Of a stretch of DNA of 64,000 nucleotides, positions 29,406-37,776 are shown piece after piece (the stretch's first letter is position 1; each line of letters opens with the position of its first letter). This DNA is from Mesorhizobium sp. B1-1-8. GTDB taxonomy: Bacteria; Pseudomonadota; Alphaproteobacteria; Rhizobiales; Rhizobiaceae. A model generated the notes under the pieces. It was not told the origin of the DNA. It did no database searches and was given only the letters and a program-made list of their open reading frames with translations. Both the position numbers and the translations under genes were made by a program. The DNA is taken from contig NZ_CP083956.1 in the NCBI RefSeq assembly GCF_006442795.2, forward strand, positions 3,759,501 through 3,823,500. The letters run 5' to 3'.

Positions 29406-30671
29406 TCAGCTCTTGTCGTCGTCACCCTGGGTGATCAGGCGGGCGCTGCGCTGGCCGGTAAAATATATCCACAGCCAGCTAAGCGAAACCGTAAGCCGGT
29501 TACGGAAGCCGATCAGGAAATAGATATGCGCCATGCCCCAGAGCCACCAGGCGATCCATCCGGTGAGCCTGATCCAGCCGAAATCGATCGCAGCCGCGCG
29601 TTTGCCGATCGTCGCCAGATCGCCGTCGTGGTGGTAACGGAAAGGACGCAGTGTCGTATCGCCGGCCAGCCGCGCCTTGATGGTCGCGGCGACATGCTTG
29701 CCCTCCTGCTTGGCGGAAGGCGCCACGCCGGGCACCGGCTTTCCGTCCGGCCGCAGCACATGCGCGGTATCGCCGATGACAAATATCTCCGGATTGCCTG
29801 GCACAGTGAGATCGGGCTCGACCAGCACCCTGCCCGCCCGGTCGGCGGACACTCCCAGCCATTCCCCGGCAGGCGAAGCGGCAACGCCCGCCGCCCACAG
29901 GATTGTCCTTGCCGGCAGGCGCTTGTCGCCAAAGACGACGCCTTCGGCATCCAGCCGCGTGACGGGCCGGCCGAGCTCGACCGTCACGCCAAGCCGCTCA
30001 AGCGCCTTGCGGGCGTAGTCCGAAAGTTTCGGCGCGAAATTGGCAAGGATGCGGTCGCCGGCCTCGATCAGCACGACGCGCGTTTGCCTGGTATCGATGC
30101 TGCGGAACTCGCCGCGCAGCGTATCACGCGCAAGCTCGACAATGGTGCCGGCGAGCTCCACGCCGGTCGGTCCGCCGCCGACGATTACAATGGTCAGCAG
30201 GGCCTGGCGCTTCTCCGGATCGGCTTCCCGTTCGGCCTGCTCGAAAGCGATCAGAATGCGGCGCCGGATCGTGGTGGCATCCTCCAGCGTCTTCAATCCG
30301 GGTGCAAAAGGTTCCCATTCGTCATGGCCGAAATAGGAATGGCGAGCGCCGGTGGCGAGCACCAGCGTGTCGTAGCTGACCGCGACGCCGTCTTCGAGCA
30401 GGACACGCCTGCCCGCGCGGTCGACGCCGATGACATTGCCCAGAAGCGTCGTGACGTCCTTGCGCTTGCGCAGCAGGTGACGGATCGGCCAGGCGACCTC
30501 GGAGGTCGCCAGCGACGTCGTCGCCACCTGGTAAAGCAGCGGCTGGAAAAGGTGGTGGTTGCGCTTGTCAATCATCGTGATGCGCACCGGCGCGCCGGCA
30601 AGCGCGTGGGTGAGTTCGAGGCCGCCGAACCCCGCGCCGACGACCACGACATGATGGCTGGCATCTTTCAT
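29406..30671 (-). CDS. ndh: Type II NADH dehydrogenase (NDH-2)
   Basis: NDH-2 oxidises NADH and reduces quinone without pumping protons. The 421-residue flavoprotein has the FAD fold VVVGAGFGGLE at the N-terminus, FQPLLYQVATTSL, a second dinucleotide fold IVIVGGGPTGVELAG near residue 160, FVIGDTAHV, and a C-terminal amphipathic/membrane-anchor region (WIAWWLWGMAHIYFLIGFRN). The ATG at 30669-30671 has a GAGGTGG site; the much longer open frame upstream overlaps the divergent 5-FCL gene and is rejected. The gene faces a folate gene and is probably monocistronic. Confidence 0.93.
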   Translation of the reverse strand: MKDASHHVVVVGAGFGGLELTHALAGAPVRITMIDKRNHHLFQPLLYQVATTSLATSEVAWPIRHLLRKRKDVTTLLGNVIGVDRAGRRVLLEDGVAVSYDTLVLATGARHSYFGHDEWEPFAPGLKTLEDATTIRRRILIAFEQAEREADPEKRQALLTIVIVGGGPTGVELAGTIVELARDTLRGEFRSIDTRQTRVVLIEAGDRILANFAPKLSDYARKALERLGVTVELGRPVTRLDAEGVVFGDKRLPARTILWAAGVAASPAGEWLGVSADRAGRVLVEPDLTVPGNPEIFVIGDTAHVLRPDGKPVPGVAPSAKQEGKHVAATIKARLAGDTTLRPFRYHHDGDLATIGKRAAAIDFGWIRLTGWIAWWLWGMAHIYFLIGFRNRLTVSLSWLWIYFTGQRSARLITQGDDDKS

Positions 30672-30843
30672 CGCACCACCTCGCAAGCGAACCCGCTGAC
30701 CCTGATGTAAGCATTTTTGTGCAGCGCAACAACATTGCCCTGGAAGCCACCATTGCCCGGGAGTCGTCGCCCGGTGTCGTGAACGCACATGCCGCTCGCC
30801 AGCCTCGGGTATAGCGTGGAACCGATGACGACCGGAGTGAAGC

Positions 30844-31506
30844 ATGGCTAACAATCGCGAAGACGAAGGTCCGGCCCAATACGCCTCGCCGCCCTGTTTC
30901 ATGCACGAGCTCGATCCGGAATTCCGGGCCCCGCTCACCGACTGGACCGATGTCAGGCGCTGGCGCAAAGCCGAGCGCGAAAGGCTGATCGCCGCCCGCC
31001 TCGCCGTTTCCGCCGACGCGCGCGCGGCGATGTCGACGCGCATCGCCGAAGGTCTCGACGCCATGATCGGCGACATTGCCGGCCGCATGGTCAGCCTCTA
31101 CTGGCCGTTCCGCGGCGAGCCGGACCTGCGGCCTTGGATGGCCGCCATTAACGAACGGGGCGGCCGCACAGCGCTCCCCGTCGTCATCGAGAAGGGACAG
31201 CCCCTGGTGTTCCGTGCCTACAGACCGGGCGACCGGCTGGAGAAAGGCGTCTGGAATATCCCGATTCCAGCCGAGGGCGATCCGGTGCTGCCGGATGTCG
31301 TGATCTCGCCCGTCGTCGGCATCGATCCCGGGAACTACCGGCTGGGCTATGGCGGCGGCTTCTACGACCGCACGCTTGCCGCGATGCCATTCAGGCCGCT
31401 GGTGATAGGTGTCGGTTACGGATTGCAGCGCATTCCCACCATTTATCCGCAGCCGCACGATATCCCGATGACCACGGTGGTGACCGAGGCCGTCGCAGGT
31501 AAATGA
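30844..31506 (+). CDS. 5-formyltetrahydrofolate cyclo-ligase family protein
   Basis: The family converts 5-formyl-THF to 5,10-methenyl-THF with ATP. The 220-residue protein has the core YWPFRGEPDLRPWM, LPVVIEKGQPLVFRAY, and the C-terminal PVVGIDPGNYRLGYGGGFYDRTLA ATP-site motif. It has an extra 35-40-residue N-terminal segment (ASPPCFMHELDPEF) absent from typical 180-195-residue enzymes. That suggests a paralogous subgroup, so the exact substrate is less certain. ATG at 30844 follows GGAG. Divergent from ndh with 172 bp between. Confidence 0.85.
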   Translation: MANNREDEGPAQYASPPCFMHELDPEFRAPLTDWTDVRRWRKAERERLIAARLAVSADARAAMSTRIAEGLDAMIGDIAGRMVSLYWPFRGEPDLRPWMAAINERGGRTALPVVIEKGQPLVFRAYRPGDRLEKGVWNIPIPAEGDPVLPDVVISPVVGIDPGNYRLGYGGGFYDRTLAAMPFRPLVIGVGYGLQRIPTIYPQPHDIPMTTVVTEAVAGK

Positions 31507-31509
31507 CGG

Positions 31510-31983
31510 CTAAGCCATCTCCGGCCTCAGCCCCATCGCTGTCCTGTCGACGATCTCGCGCAAGGCAAAGGACGAATTGATCTTCGTCACATGCGGCATG
31601 GCCGACAGCCATTCCTTGTGGATGCGCTCATAGTCGACGAGGTCCTTGGCGGCGATGCGCAGGATGTAGTCGTATTCGCCCGACATCAGGTGGCAGGACA
31701 GCACGTTGGGGCAACGCTTGATCGCCGCCTCGAAATCCGACAGCGTCTTTTCGAATTGTCCCGACAGCGATATATGCACGATCGCCGTCATCTGGTGGCC
31801 GAGCGCTGCGTTGGACAGCCGGGCGTGATAGCCGCGGATGGTTCCGGATTTCTCCAGATTGTCGAGCCGCCGCGAACAGGCCGACTGCGACAGCCCGACC
31901 TTTTCCGCAAGTGCGGCATTGGGGATCCGGCCATCCTTCTGCAAAGTCTCCAGAATGGCGATATCGATCCTGTCCAGCGGCAT
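31510..31983 (-). CDS. Lrp/AsnC-family transcriptional regulator of ald
   Basis: The 157-residue regulator has an N-terminal winged HTH (IAILETLQKDGRIPNAALAEKVGLSQSACSRRL) and a C-terminal RAM ligand-binding domain (residues about 65-150, with GEYDYILRIAAKDL). The ATG at 31981-31983 matches the usual N-terminus; longer starts at 32013 or 32022 are possible. It is divergent from ald. In many bacteria Lrp-type AldR or similar proteins activate ald in response to alanine; that this one acts on ald is inferred from adjacency. An AGGAA site precedes the chosen ATG. Confidence 0.93.
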   Translation of the reverse strand: MPLDRIDIAILETLQKDGRIPNAALAEKVGLSQSACSRRLDNLEKSGTIRGYHARLSNAALGHQMTAIVHISLSGQFEKTLSDFEAAIKRCPNVLSCHLMSGEYDYILRIAAKDLVDYERIHKEWLSAMPHVTKINSSFALREIVDRTAMGLRPEMA

Positions 31984-32014
31984 TTTTCGTGATTCCTGCG
32001 AAGATAACGGCATT

Positions 32015-32022
32015 TTGCGCAA
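32015..32022. promoter_or_regulatory. Palindrome in the lrp-like/ald divergent region
   Basis: The perfect 8-bp palindrome TTGCGCAA lies within the 156-bp divergent region. A downstream 5-bp hairpin (GCCCT and AGGGC, 32110-32123) lies in the ald leader. Either could bear on regulation, but the evidence is only position and symmetry. Confidence 0.3.
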
Positions 32023-32139
32023 CGATTATCGAAGACTGCATGCTGTCGCAAGCGTATTCGCAAACACCTACGGAACGTTTCGTGGTTCACTCTGTTCAAC
32101 AGGGAACGTGCCCTCTGAAGGGCCGGACAGGAGAACAAA

Positions 32140-33255
32140 ATGCGCGTCGGCTGCCCCAGGGAAATCAAGAACCATGAATATCGCGTCGGCCTGACGCCCG
32201 GCTCGGTCCGCGAATATGTCGCGCACGGCCATGAGGTGCTGGTCGAGACCGGCGCCGGCGCCGGTATCGGCGCCGACGACAACGCCTACCGCGCCGCTGG
32301 CGCCATCATCGCCAAGACGGCCGCCGATGTGTTCGCGAAATCCGACATGATCGTCAAGGTCAAGGAGCCGCAGCCCAACGAATGGGTGCAGCTGCGCGAC
32401 GGCCAGATCCTCTACACCTATCTCCACCTGGCGCCGGATCCGGAACAGACCAAGGGCCTGCTTGCCTCCGGCGTCACGGCAATCGCCTATGAGACGGTCA
32501 CCGACGACCGCGGCGGCCTGCCGCTTTTGGCGCCGATGTCGGAAGTCGCCGGCCGCCTGTCGATCCAGGCCGGCGCCACCGCGCTGCAGAAGGCCAATGG
32601 CGGCCGCGGCGTGCTGCTCGGCGGCGTGCCCGGCGTGCTGCCGGGCAAGGTGACGGTGCTGGGCGGCGGCGTGGTCGGCCTGCATGCGGCCAGGATGGCC
32701 GCGGGCCTCGGCGCCGACGTCACCATCATCGACCGCTCGATCCCGCGCCTGCGCCAGCTCGACGACCTCTTCGCCGGCCGCGTCCACACCCGTTATTCGA
32801 CTGTCGAGGCGCTCGAGGAAGAATGCTTTTCCGCCGATGTCGTCGTCGGCGCCGTGCTGATCCCGGGCGCCGCGGCACCCAAGCTCGTCACCCGCGAAAT
32901 GCTGTCCGGCATGAAGAAGGGTTCGGTGCTGGTCGACGTCGCCATCGACCAGGGCGGCTGTTTCGAGACCTCGCATGCGACCACCCATGCGGACCCGACC
33001 TATGAGGTCGACGGCGTCATCCACTATTGCGTCGCCAACATGCCCGGCGCGGTTCCGGTGACCTCGGCCCACGCGCTCAACAATGCCACCTTGCATTACG
33101 GCCTGCAGCTCGCCGACAAGGGCCTGAAGGCACTGGTCGACGACCACCATTTGCGCAACGGCCTCAATGTGCACAGGGGCAAGATCACCAACCGCGCCGT
33201 CGCCGAGGCGCTCGGCTATGAAATGGTCGAGCCGAAGGCGGTGCTCGCCGCCTGA
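32140..33255 (+). CDS. ald: Alanine dehydrogenase
   Basis: Ald interconverts L-alanine and pyruvate plus ammonia with NAD; in rhizobia it matters for alanine exchange and catabolism. The 371-residue protein has MRVGCPREIKNHEYRVGLTP, the pyruvate-site lysine region IVKVKEPQPNE, the NAD fold VTVLGGGVVGLHAARMA near residue 170, and VDVAIDQGGCFETS near residue 267. A GGAG site precedes the ATG and an intrinsic terminator follows, so it is probably a single-gene transcript controlled by the divergent Lrp-type gene. Confidence 0.97.
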   Translation: MRVGCPREIKNHEYRVGLTPGSVREYVAHGHEVLVETGAGAGIGADDNAYRAAGAIIAKTAADVFAKSDMIVKVKEPQPNEWVQLRDGQILYTYLHLAPDPEQTKGLLASGVTAIAYETVTDDRGGLPLLAPMSEVAGRLSIQAGATALQKANGGRGVLLGGVPGVLPGKVTVLGGGVVGLHAARMAAGLGADVTIIDRSIPRLRQLDDLFAGRVHTRYSTVEALEEECFSADVVVGAVLIPGAAAPKLVTREMLSGMKKGSVLVDVAIDQGGCFETSHATTHADPTYEVDGVIHYCVANMPGAVPVTSAHALNNATLHYGLQLADKGLKALVDDHHLRNGLNVHRGKITNRAVAEALGYEMVEPKAVLAA

Positions 33256-33284
33256 CGCGCAACTGAAGAGCTTCCTCCCGTCTC

Positions 33285-33315
33285 GCCCGCCGGTTCATTC
33301 CGGCGGGCTTTTTCT
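33285..33315 (+). terminator. Rho-independent terminator of ald
   Basis: A perfect 9-bp GC-rich stem (GCCCGCCGG and CCGGCGGGC) with a 6-base loop lies 29 bp after the ald stop and is followed by TTTTTCTTTG. Confidence 0.9.
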
Positions 33316-33399
33316 TTGCCGGGAGCACTCAACTTCTTTGCCAGGCACGCGCGACTTCTTGGCCGGACGACGCAATCTCTTTGCCGGGACAAGGGCAAC

Positions 33400-33425
33400 A
33401 AAAAAGCGGAGCCAAAGCCCCGCTT
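33400..33425 (-). terminator. Intrinsic terminator on the minus strand
   Basis: On the minus strand a 9-bp stem (AAGCGGGGC with GCTCCGCTT, one G-U pair) with a TTTG loop is followed by a run of six T (two within the stem). It could end a long DUF1203 transcript or an independent small RNA. Confidence 0.75.
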
Positions 33426-33704
33426 CCTCGATGTTGGGACGCCGCCGGTTCATCCGCGGTCGGCAATCCATCAACGCTTGCTGTTTAGCGCGGCAATGCG
33501 ACGGGGGTACGACAGTCTTGACCGAGAGCGGTGCGGTCCTGCCTTGCCACGCAATACGCGTGCTGTGTGAAATGCTTCACATTCGGCCCCCGAAAAACAT
33601 GCCTAGACAGAGCCCTGACGGCTTGTGCCGCCACCGGTGCCGACGAATAGCCGGCCCGCTGGCGGATTTGCCTGAAGGCTTCTGTCAAAGACCAACTCCC
33701 AACG

Positions 33705-33733
33705 GCCCGCCAGACCATCGGCGGGCTTTTTTT
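33705..33733 (+). terminator. Intrinsic terminator on the plus strand without an upstream gene
   Basis: A perfect 7-bp stem (GCCCGCC and GGCGGGC) is followed by seven T. The nearest plus-strand gene, ald, already has its own terminator 390 bp earlier, so this one implies another plus-strand transcript. Confidence 0.75.
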
Positions 33734-33738
33734 CCGTC

Positions 33739-34206
33739 TCAAGCCCGCACGATGCGGCACTGGTAGCAATTGTTGCGTGCCGAGCGGACATGGATGTAGG
33801 CGATGTCGTCGCGCTCGAGCAGCGTCTGCGCGCGGACCGCGATATCGCCGGTCGGAGTGACCGCGCCGCTGCCATAGACGATGCGGTCGTCGCTGCCGTA
33901 GCCGCGCACGATGTAGTCGCTGCTTTGGAGCATTTCGGGGAGCGCATCCTCGTCGGGAGCGCGTTCGCACTCATCCGCATGCAGGAAGATCGGCCCGGTC
34001 TCGGCATAAGGCTGCAATTCGGGGAACGGTCGGTATGCGACGATGAGATAGGTATCACCGGCGGCAACGTTCTTCAGGCAGTGCCGGCATGGCACGCCGT
34101 CGCCGTCGGAAATCTTTTGTTCGGGCGCGCGGCCGTAGGCGTCGGGACCTCCCCGCTGCAGGGCGCGAACGTTTTCGGTCGGCAAGGCTTTGAACTGGAT
34201 GCCCAT
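33739..34206 (-). CDS. DUF1203 domain protein
   Basis: The 155-residue protein matches the DUF1203 pattern: an N-terminal FKALP motif, CRHCLKNVAAGDTYLIVAYRPF with a CxxC pair near residue 40, PIFLHADECER, then IVRGYG and a final ARNNCYQCRIVRA. The two cysteine pairs suggest metal or disulfide chemistry, but the function is unknown. A GGAG-like site precedes the ATG. It is followed on the minus strand by a long untranslated interval with a terminator at 33400-33425. Confidence 0.85.
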   Translation of the reverse strand: MGIQFKALPTENVRALQRGGPDAYGRAPEQKISDGDGVPCRHCLKNVAAGDTYLIVAYRPFPELQPYAETGPIFLHADECERAPDEDALPEMLQSSDYIVRGYGSDDRIVYGSGAVTPTGDIAVRAQTLLERDDIAYIHVRSARNNCYQCRIVRA

Positions 34207-34335
34207 GGCAAATCTCCCGGTGTCAATGGCCGGAAATTATGCCTTGCCGAAACTGCCTCCCACCCGATTCCTGCGCAGCAGGCCGAGGCGCGTTCCCGGG
34301 GACCGCGGATAAACCGCAAGTTCAGCCGGTAGAAA

Positions 34336-34908
34336 TCATGGCCTCATAACGCTCGCCGAGCGTTCGACGAAGCTCATCGGATGCACGACTTCCTTCTTCT
34401 GCGCCACCGGCGCGAAGCCGAGCTTCTGGTAAAGCGGCAGAGCCGCGGGATGGTCGAGCGTGCAGGTCTGCACGGTGACGCGCTTCGGCCCGTGCGCCCA
34501 GGCAGCGGAGATGGCGGCGCCCAGGAACCAGCGGCCGATGCCCTGGCCGTGCGCATGTTCCATCATGCCGAAATATGCAAGCTCCACTTCCTCCGGCAGA
34601 TGCGGCTTGAGATCGAAGAAACCGGCGGGGGAACCATCGAGATAAAGCACCCTGATGTCGCGGTCCTCGCGGTGCAGGCCGGCCGCCAGTTCCTCGTCGC
34701 TCAGCCTCAGCACATTGACCCAATGCCATTTGCGGCCGACGCGATCCATCAGATAGCGGTAGAAATGCAGCGGGATGTCCTTGGTCTTCAACAGCGCGAT
34801 CTGGCGGTTGTAGGGCGCCGGCGGCGATGCCGCCGGCGGCGCATGCATTTCGAGAAACGTGACGGTGACCTCGATATCCTTCAGCGCGCCGTTTTCCATC
34901 GCCGTCAT
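34336..34908 (-). CDS. GNAT-family N-acetyltransferase
   Basis: The 190-residue protein carries the GNAT core: PAGFFDLKPHLPEEVELAYFGMM, the acetyl-CoA pyrophosphate loop HGQGIGRWFLGAAI near residue 118, and the C-terminal TLDHPAALPLYQKLGFAPV. The acceptor is unknown. ATG 34906-34908 overlaps the sseA stop (ATGA), so the two are probably co-translated; a second in-frame ATG lies three codons later. Last gene of the cysK-alaX-sseA-GNAT run. Confidence 0.88.
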   Translation of the reverse strand: MTAMENGALKDIEVTVTFLEMHAPPAASPPAPYNRQIALLKTKDIPLHFYRYLMDRVGRKWHWVNVLRLSDEELAAGLHREDRDIRVLYLDGSPAGFFDLKPHLPEEVELAYFGMMEHAHGQGIGRWFLGAAISAAWAHGPKRVTVQTCTLDHPAALPLYQKLGFAPVAQKKEVVHPMSFVERSASVMRP

Positions 34909-35756
34909 TCCTTGCCCGTCACCACCGGCGTATCGCCTAGTCCGCCCCACTCGGTCCATGAACCGTCGTAAAGCCTGTTATCGGTGTGACCAAGCGTCTC
35001 CAGCGCCAGCGTGATCGCGGCCGCGGTGATGCCCGAGCCGCAGGATGTGACGACCGGCCTCGTGAGATCAATTCCGGCATCCTCGATTACCTTGCGAAGC
35101 CGATCCCTGGGCAGCAGCTCGCCGTTCTCGGCAAGGGCCGCAATCGGCACATTGCGCGCGCCCGGCATATGACCGGAACGAACACCGGGGCGTGGCTCAG
35201 GGTCGGTTCCGGCGAAACGGCCGGCCGATCGAGCGTCGGCGATCTGGCTTTCGTGCCTGTCGACGATCCGGCGCATCTCGTCGAGGCCGACGACCCTGCT
35301 TGCATCGAAATCAGCCTGGAAGATGCAGGGCGCGATCTTCGTCTGCTCCGCGGTGACCGGACGGCCTTCGGCCTTCCAGCGATCGAAGCCGCCATTCAGG
35401 ATGTAGACCTGGGAGACGCCCATGACCCGGAACATCCACCAGCCGCGCGGCGCCGAAAACAAACCCGGGCCGTCATAGACGACGATCGTGTCGTCAACCG
35501 AGACGCCCATGGCGCCGACATATTGGGCGAAATATTGAGGTGACGCCAATGTGTGCGGCAGCTTGGAATCCGGGTCTGAAACGGCGTCCTGATCGAGGAA
35601 CCGCGCACCCGGAATATGCGCCGCATCATATTCGGCGCGTGCGTCGCGCTTTTGCGCCGGCAGATACCAGGAAGCGTCGATGATGGTCAGGCCGGGCTGT
35701 CCCAGTCGCTCTTCGAGCCAATCCGCGTCGACGATGAAAGGACTGTCTTCGGCCAT
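34905..35756 (-). CDS. sseA: 3-mercaptopyruvate sulfurtransferase (SseA)
   Basis: SseA moves sulfur from 3-mercaptopyruvate to thiol acceptors or cyanide. The 283-residue protein has two rhodanese domains: an inactive N-terminal one (IIDASWYLPAQKRDA; IVVYDGPGLFSAPRGWWMFR) and a catalytic C-terminal one with the active-site cysteine in VTSCGSGITAA near residue 238. CGSGI is the mercaptopyruvate-type loop, unlike CRKGV of thiosulfate enzymes. The ATG 35754-35756 was chosen over an open frame 50 codons longer. It follows alaX by 26 bp. Confidence 0.93.
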   Translation of the reverse strand: MAEDSPFIVDADWLEERLGQPGLTIIDASWYLPAQKRDARAEYDAAHIPGARFLDQDAVSDPDSKLPHTLASPQYFAQYVGAMGVSVDDTIVVYDGPGLFSAPRGWWMFRVMGVSQVYILNGGFDRWKAEGRPVTAEQTKIAPCIFQADFDASRVVGLDEMRRIVDRHESQIADARSAGRFAGTDPEPRPGVRSGHMPGARNVPIAALAENGELLPRDRLRKVIEDAGIDLTRPVVTSCGSGITAAAITLALETLGHTDNRLYDGSWTEWGGLGDTPVVTGKE

Positions 35757-35782
35757 TTTCTCGCTCCTGCCCTTGTTCGCCG

Positions 35783-36526
35783 TCAGTTCGCCGGCATCGG
35801 CCCGAAGCGAATGCGGAAGCGCCGGTTCTCGCGGCCCTTCTTTTCGATCTTGCCGATATGGATCTCGCCGATCTCGCCGCTGCTCTTCACATGGGTGCCG
35901 CCGCAAGGCTGGCTGTCGATCGCAGCATTTTCGCCGATGCAGACCAGGCGGATCCTGCCGGTGCCGACGGGCGGCCGCACGTTCTTCGATTTGACCAGGC
36001 CGGGATTGGCGGCAAGTTCCTCGTCGGTGATCAATCGGGTGAAGATCGGATGATCGGCGCGCACCAGCTCTATCAGCCGCGCTGTCACCTCCTCCTTGGT
36101 GAAGAAGGCGTCGGGGATGTCGAAGTCGACACGGCTGTCATCCTCGGAGACCGCGGCCCCGGTGATCGGGAACGGGCAGACGACGGTGAGCAGATGACAG
36201 GCCGAGTGCATGCGCATCAAAAGATGCCGCCGCTGCCAGTCGATCGCAAGCTTCAGCGTCTCGCCGACCGTGGGCAGCGCCTGCTCGGCCGCCGGCACAT
36301 GGATGATCTCGTCCTTGGTCTCGCCGGTGATGGTGGCGGCAACCGCGATACGGCTGCCGTCGGCGCGTTCGAACGTTCCGGTGTCGCCCGGCTGCCCGCC
36401 CGAAGTGGCGTAGAAGATCGTCCGGTCGAGAATAATGCCGCCGCGCTCATTGACGGCGACGACCGTGGCATCCGCCGCCTTCAGATAGGCGTCGTCGCGA
36501 AACAGCGCTTGCGTCGTCCTCGCCAT
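35783..36526 (-). CDS. alaX: Alanyl-tRNA editing protein AlaX
   Basis: AlaX is a free-standing editing domain that removes mischarged serine or glycine from tRNA-Ala. The 247-residue protein has the AlaRS second-additional-domain pattern: FYATSGGQPGDTG at about residue 40, the zinc-binding HSACHLL near residue 107, and CGGTHV near residue 207, with GEIGEIHIGKIEKKGR following. The ATG (36524-36526) shares one base with the cysK stop (TGATG), a sign of coupling; GTG one codon earlier is possible. Pairing with cysK makes sense in a sulfur/serine context, though a functional link is inference. Confidence 0.93.
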   Translation of the reverse strand: MARTTQALFRDDAYLKAADATVVAVNERGGIILDRTIFYATSGGQPGDTGTFERADGSRIAVAATITGETKDEIIHVPAAEQALPTVGETLKLAIDWQRRHLLMRMHSACHLLTVVCPFPITGAAVSEDDSRVDFDIPDAFFTKEEVTARLIELVRADHPIFTRLITDEELAANPGLVKSKNVRPPVGTGRIRLVCIGENAAIDSQPCGGTHVKSSGEIGEIHIGKIEKKGRENRRFRIRFGPMPAN

Positions 36527-37560
36527 CACGCCACCTTTTCGAACGGCACCGAAATCTCTGTCTTCTCTTCCATCCAGCCCGGCACTGGAAGATTCTTTTC
36601 GCGCAGGAAGGCGGGATTGAACAGCTTCGACTGATAGCGTGTGCCGTAGTCGGCAAGAATCGTCACGATGGTGTGGCCCGGTCCAAGCTCACGCGCCAGC
36701 CGGATGGCGCCGGCGATGTTGATGCCGGTCGAGCCGCCGACGCAGAGCCCCTCTTCCTGGATCAGATCGAAGATGATCGGCAGCGCTTCCTCGTCCGGGA
36801 TCTGGTAGGAAAAGTCCGGCGTGAACCCCTCGAGATTGGCGGTGATGCGGCCCTGCCCGATGCCTTCGGTGATCGAGTTGCCATCGGATTTCAATTCACC
36901 ACTGGTGTAGAAACTGTAGAGCGCGGCGCCCAGCGGATCAGCGAGCGCGATCTTGACGTCCTTGCTCTGGCCCTTGAGCCCGAGCGCGACACCGGCGAGC
37001 GTGCCGCCAGAGCCGACCGCCGAAACGAAGCCGTCGATCTTGCCGCCTGTCTGGGCCCAGATTTCCTGCGCGGTCGTGCGGACGTGACCATCGCGGTTGG
37101 CGACATTATCGAACTGGTTGGCCCAGATTGCGCCGTTGGGCTCGGAGCGTGCCAGTTGCGCGGCAAGACGGCCGGACAGTTTTATGTAGTTGTTGGGGTT
37201 CTTGTAGGGAACGGCCGGAACTTCGATGAGCTCGGCGCCCAGGATCTTGATCGTGTCCTTCTTTTCCTGGCTCTGCGTGTCGGGGATGACGATGACGGTG
37301 CGATAGCCGAGCGCCTTGGCGACCAGCGTCAAACCGATGCCAGTGTTGCCGGCAGTGCCTTCCACGACGAGCCCGCCGGGCTTGAGCAGGCCGCGCTGCT
37401 CGGCATCGCGGATGATGAAAAGGCCGGCCCGATCTTTCACCGATTGTCCTGGATTCATGAATTCGGCCTTGCCGAGGATCTCACAGCCGGTCGCTTCCGA
37501 AGCCTTGTTGAGCCGAATCAAGGGCGTGTTGCCGATCGCTTCGATCACAGAACGGGGCAT
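36526..37560 (-). CDS. cysK: Cysteine synthase A (O-acetylserine sulfhydrylase)
   Basis: This PLP enzyme makes cysteine from O-acetylserine and sulfide. The 344-residue protein has the PLP lysine in MNPGQSVKDRAG near residue 44, the substrate loop EGTAGNTGIGL (residues about 70-80), the glycine-rich AVGSGGTLAGVALG, and GGSTGINIAGAI near the C-terminus. The extended C-terminal part (KNLPVPGW) is typical of a rhizobial subgroup. The ATG at 37558-37560 was chosen because the longer frame upstream has no homologous content. First gene of a run with alaX, sseA and a GNAT gene. Confidence 0.93.
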   Translation of the reverse strand: MPRSVIEAIGNTPLIRLNKASEATGCEILGKAEFMNPGQSVKDRAGLFIIRDAEQRGLLKPGGLVVEGTAGNTGIGLTLVAKALGYRTVIVIPDTQSQEKKDTIKILGAELIEVPAVPYKNPNNYIKLSGRLAAQLARSEPNGAIWANQFDNVANRDGHVRTTAQEIWAQTGGKIDGFVSAVGSGGTLAGVALGLKGQSKDVKIALADPLGAALYSFYTSGELKSDGNSITEGIGQGRITANLEGFTPDFSYQIPDEEALPIIFDLIQEEGLCVGGSTGINIAGAIRLARELGPGHTIVTILADYGTRYQSKLFNPAFLREKNLPVPGWMEEKTEISVPFEKVA

Positions 37561-37776
37561 GTGGGATTCCTTTATGTGTGCGGCGAGGACCCTAGAAACC
37601 AGAAGCTGCGGTTTCAAGGCAAGAATTTGCCTGGTCCAGTCGCATTCCGCGCGCTGCAATCCTTCCCGGCCCGCTCTCGCGGTCCCCGCGACGATTTCAA
37701 CAATGTGCGCAGAAGCGCCCTTTCCATTCGATTTTTTCATCGCTAGAGCACTACCGACACATTCGCAGGACTTCGC

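Larger units (their letters stand above)
33316..33738. other. ORF-poor intergenic interval with opposed terminators
   Basis: No ORF here has convincing coding features. It holds a minus-strand terminator (33400-33425), tandem small hairpins (TGTGAA-ATGC-TTCACA and TTCGG-CCC-CCGAA, about 33567-33595), and a plus-strand terminator (33705-33733) unconnected to any plus-strand gene. It is a reasonable place for one or two small RNAs. Confidence 0.45.

Noticed and set aside
30672..30843. Gap upstream of the 5-FCL gene considered as a 6S RNA (ssrS) locus
   Set aside because: 6S RNA lies beside the 5-FCL gene in many proteobacteria, but no zapA gene is present here, the 5-FCL protein is an extended form, and the gap shows only one short hairpin (CCGGG with CCCGG) without the long bulged helix of 6S. 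A covariance search would settle it.
29406..31088. 560-codon frame for the NDH-2 gene
   Set aside because: The first 139 codons run antisense through the 5-FCL gene and show no NDH homology; the FAD-binding N-terminus begins right after ATG 30671.
33485..33970. 161-codon frame overlapping DUF1203 and the following interval
   Set aside because: It overlaps the conserved DUF1203 frame and ends in the structured intergenic interval; composition is shadow-like.
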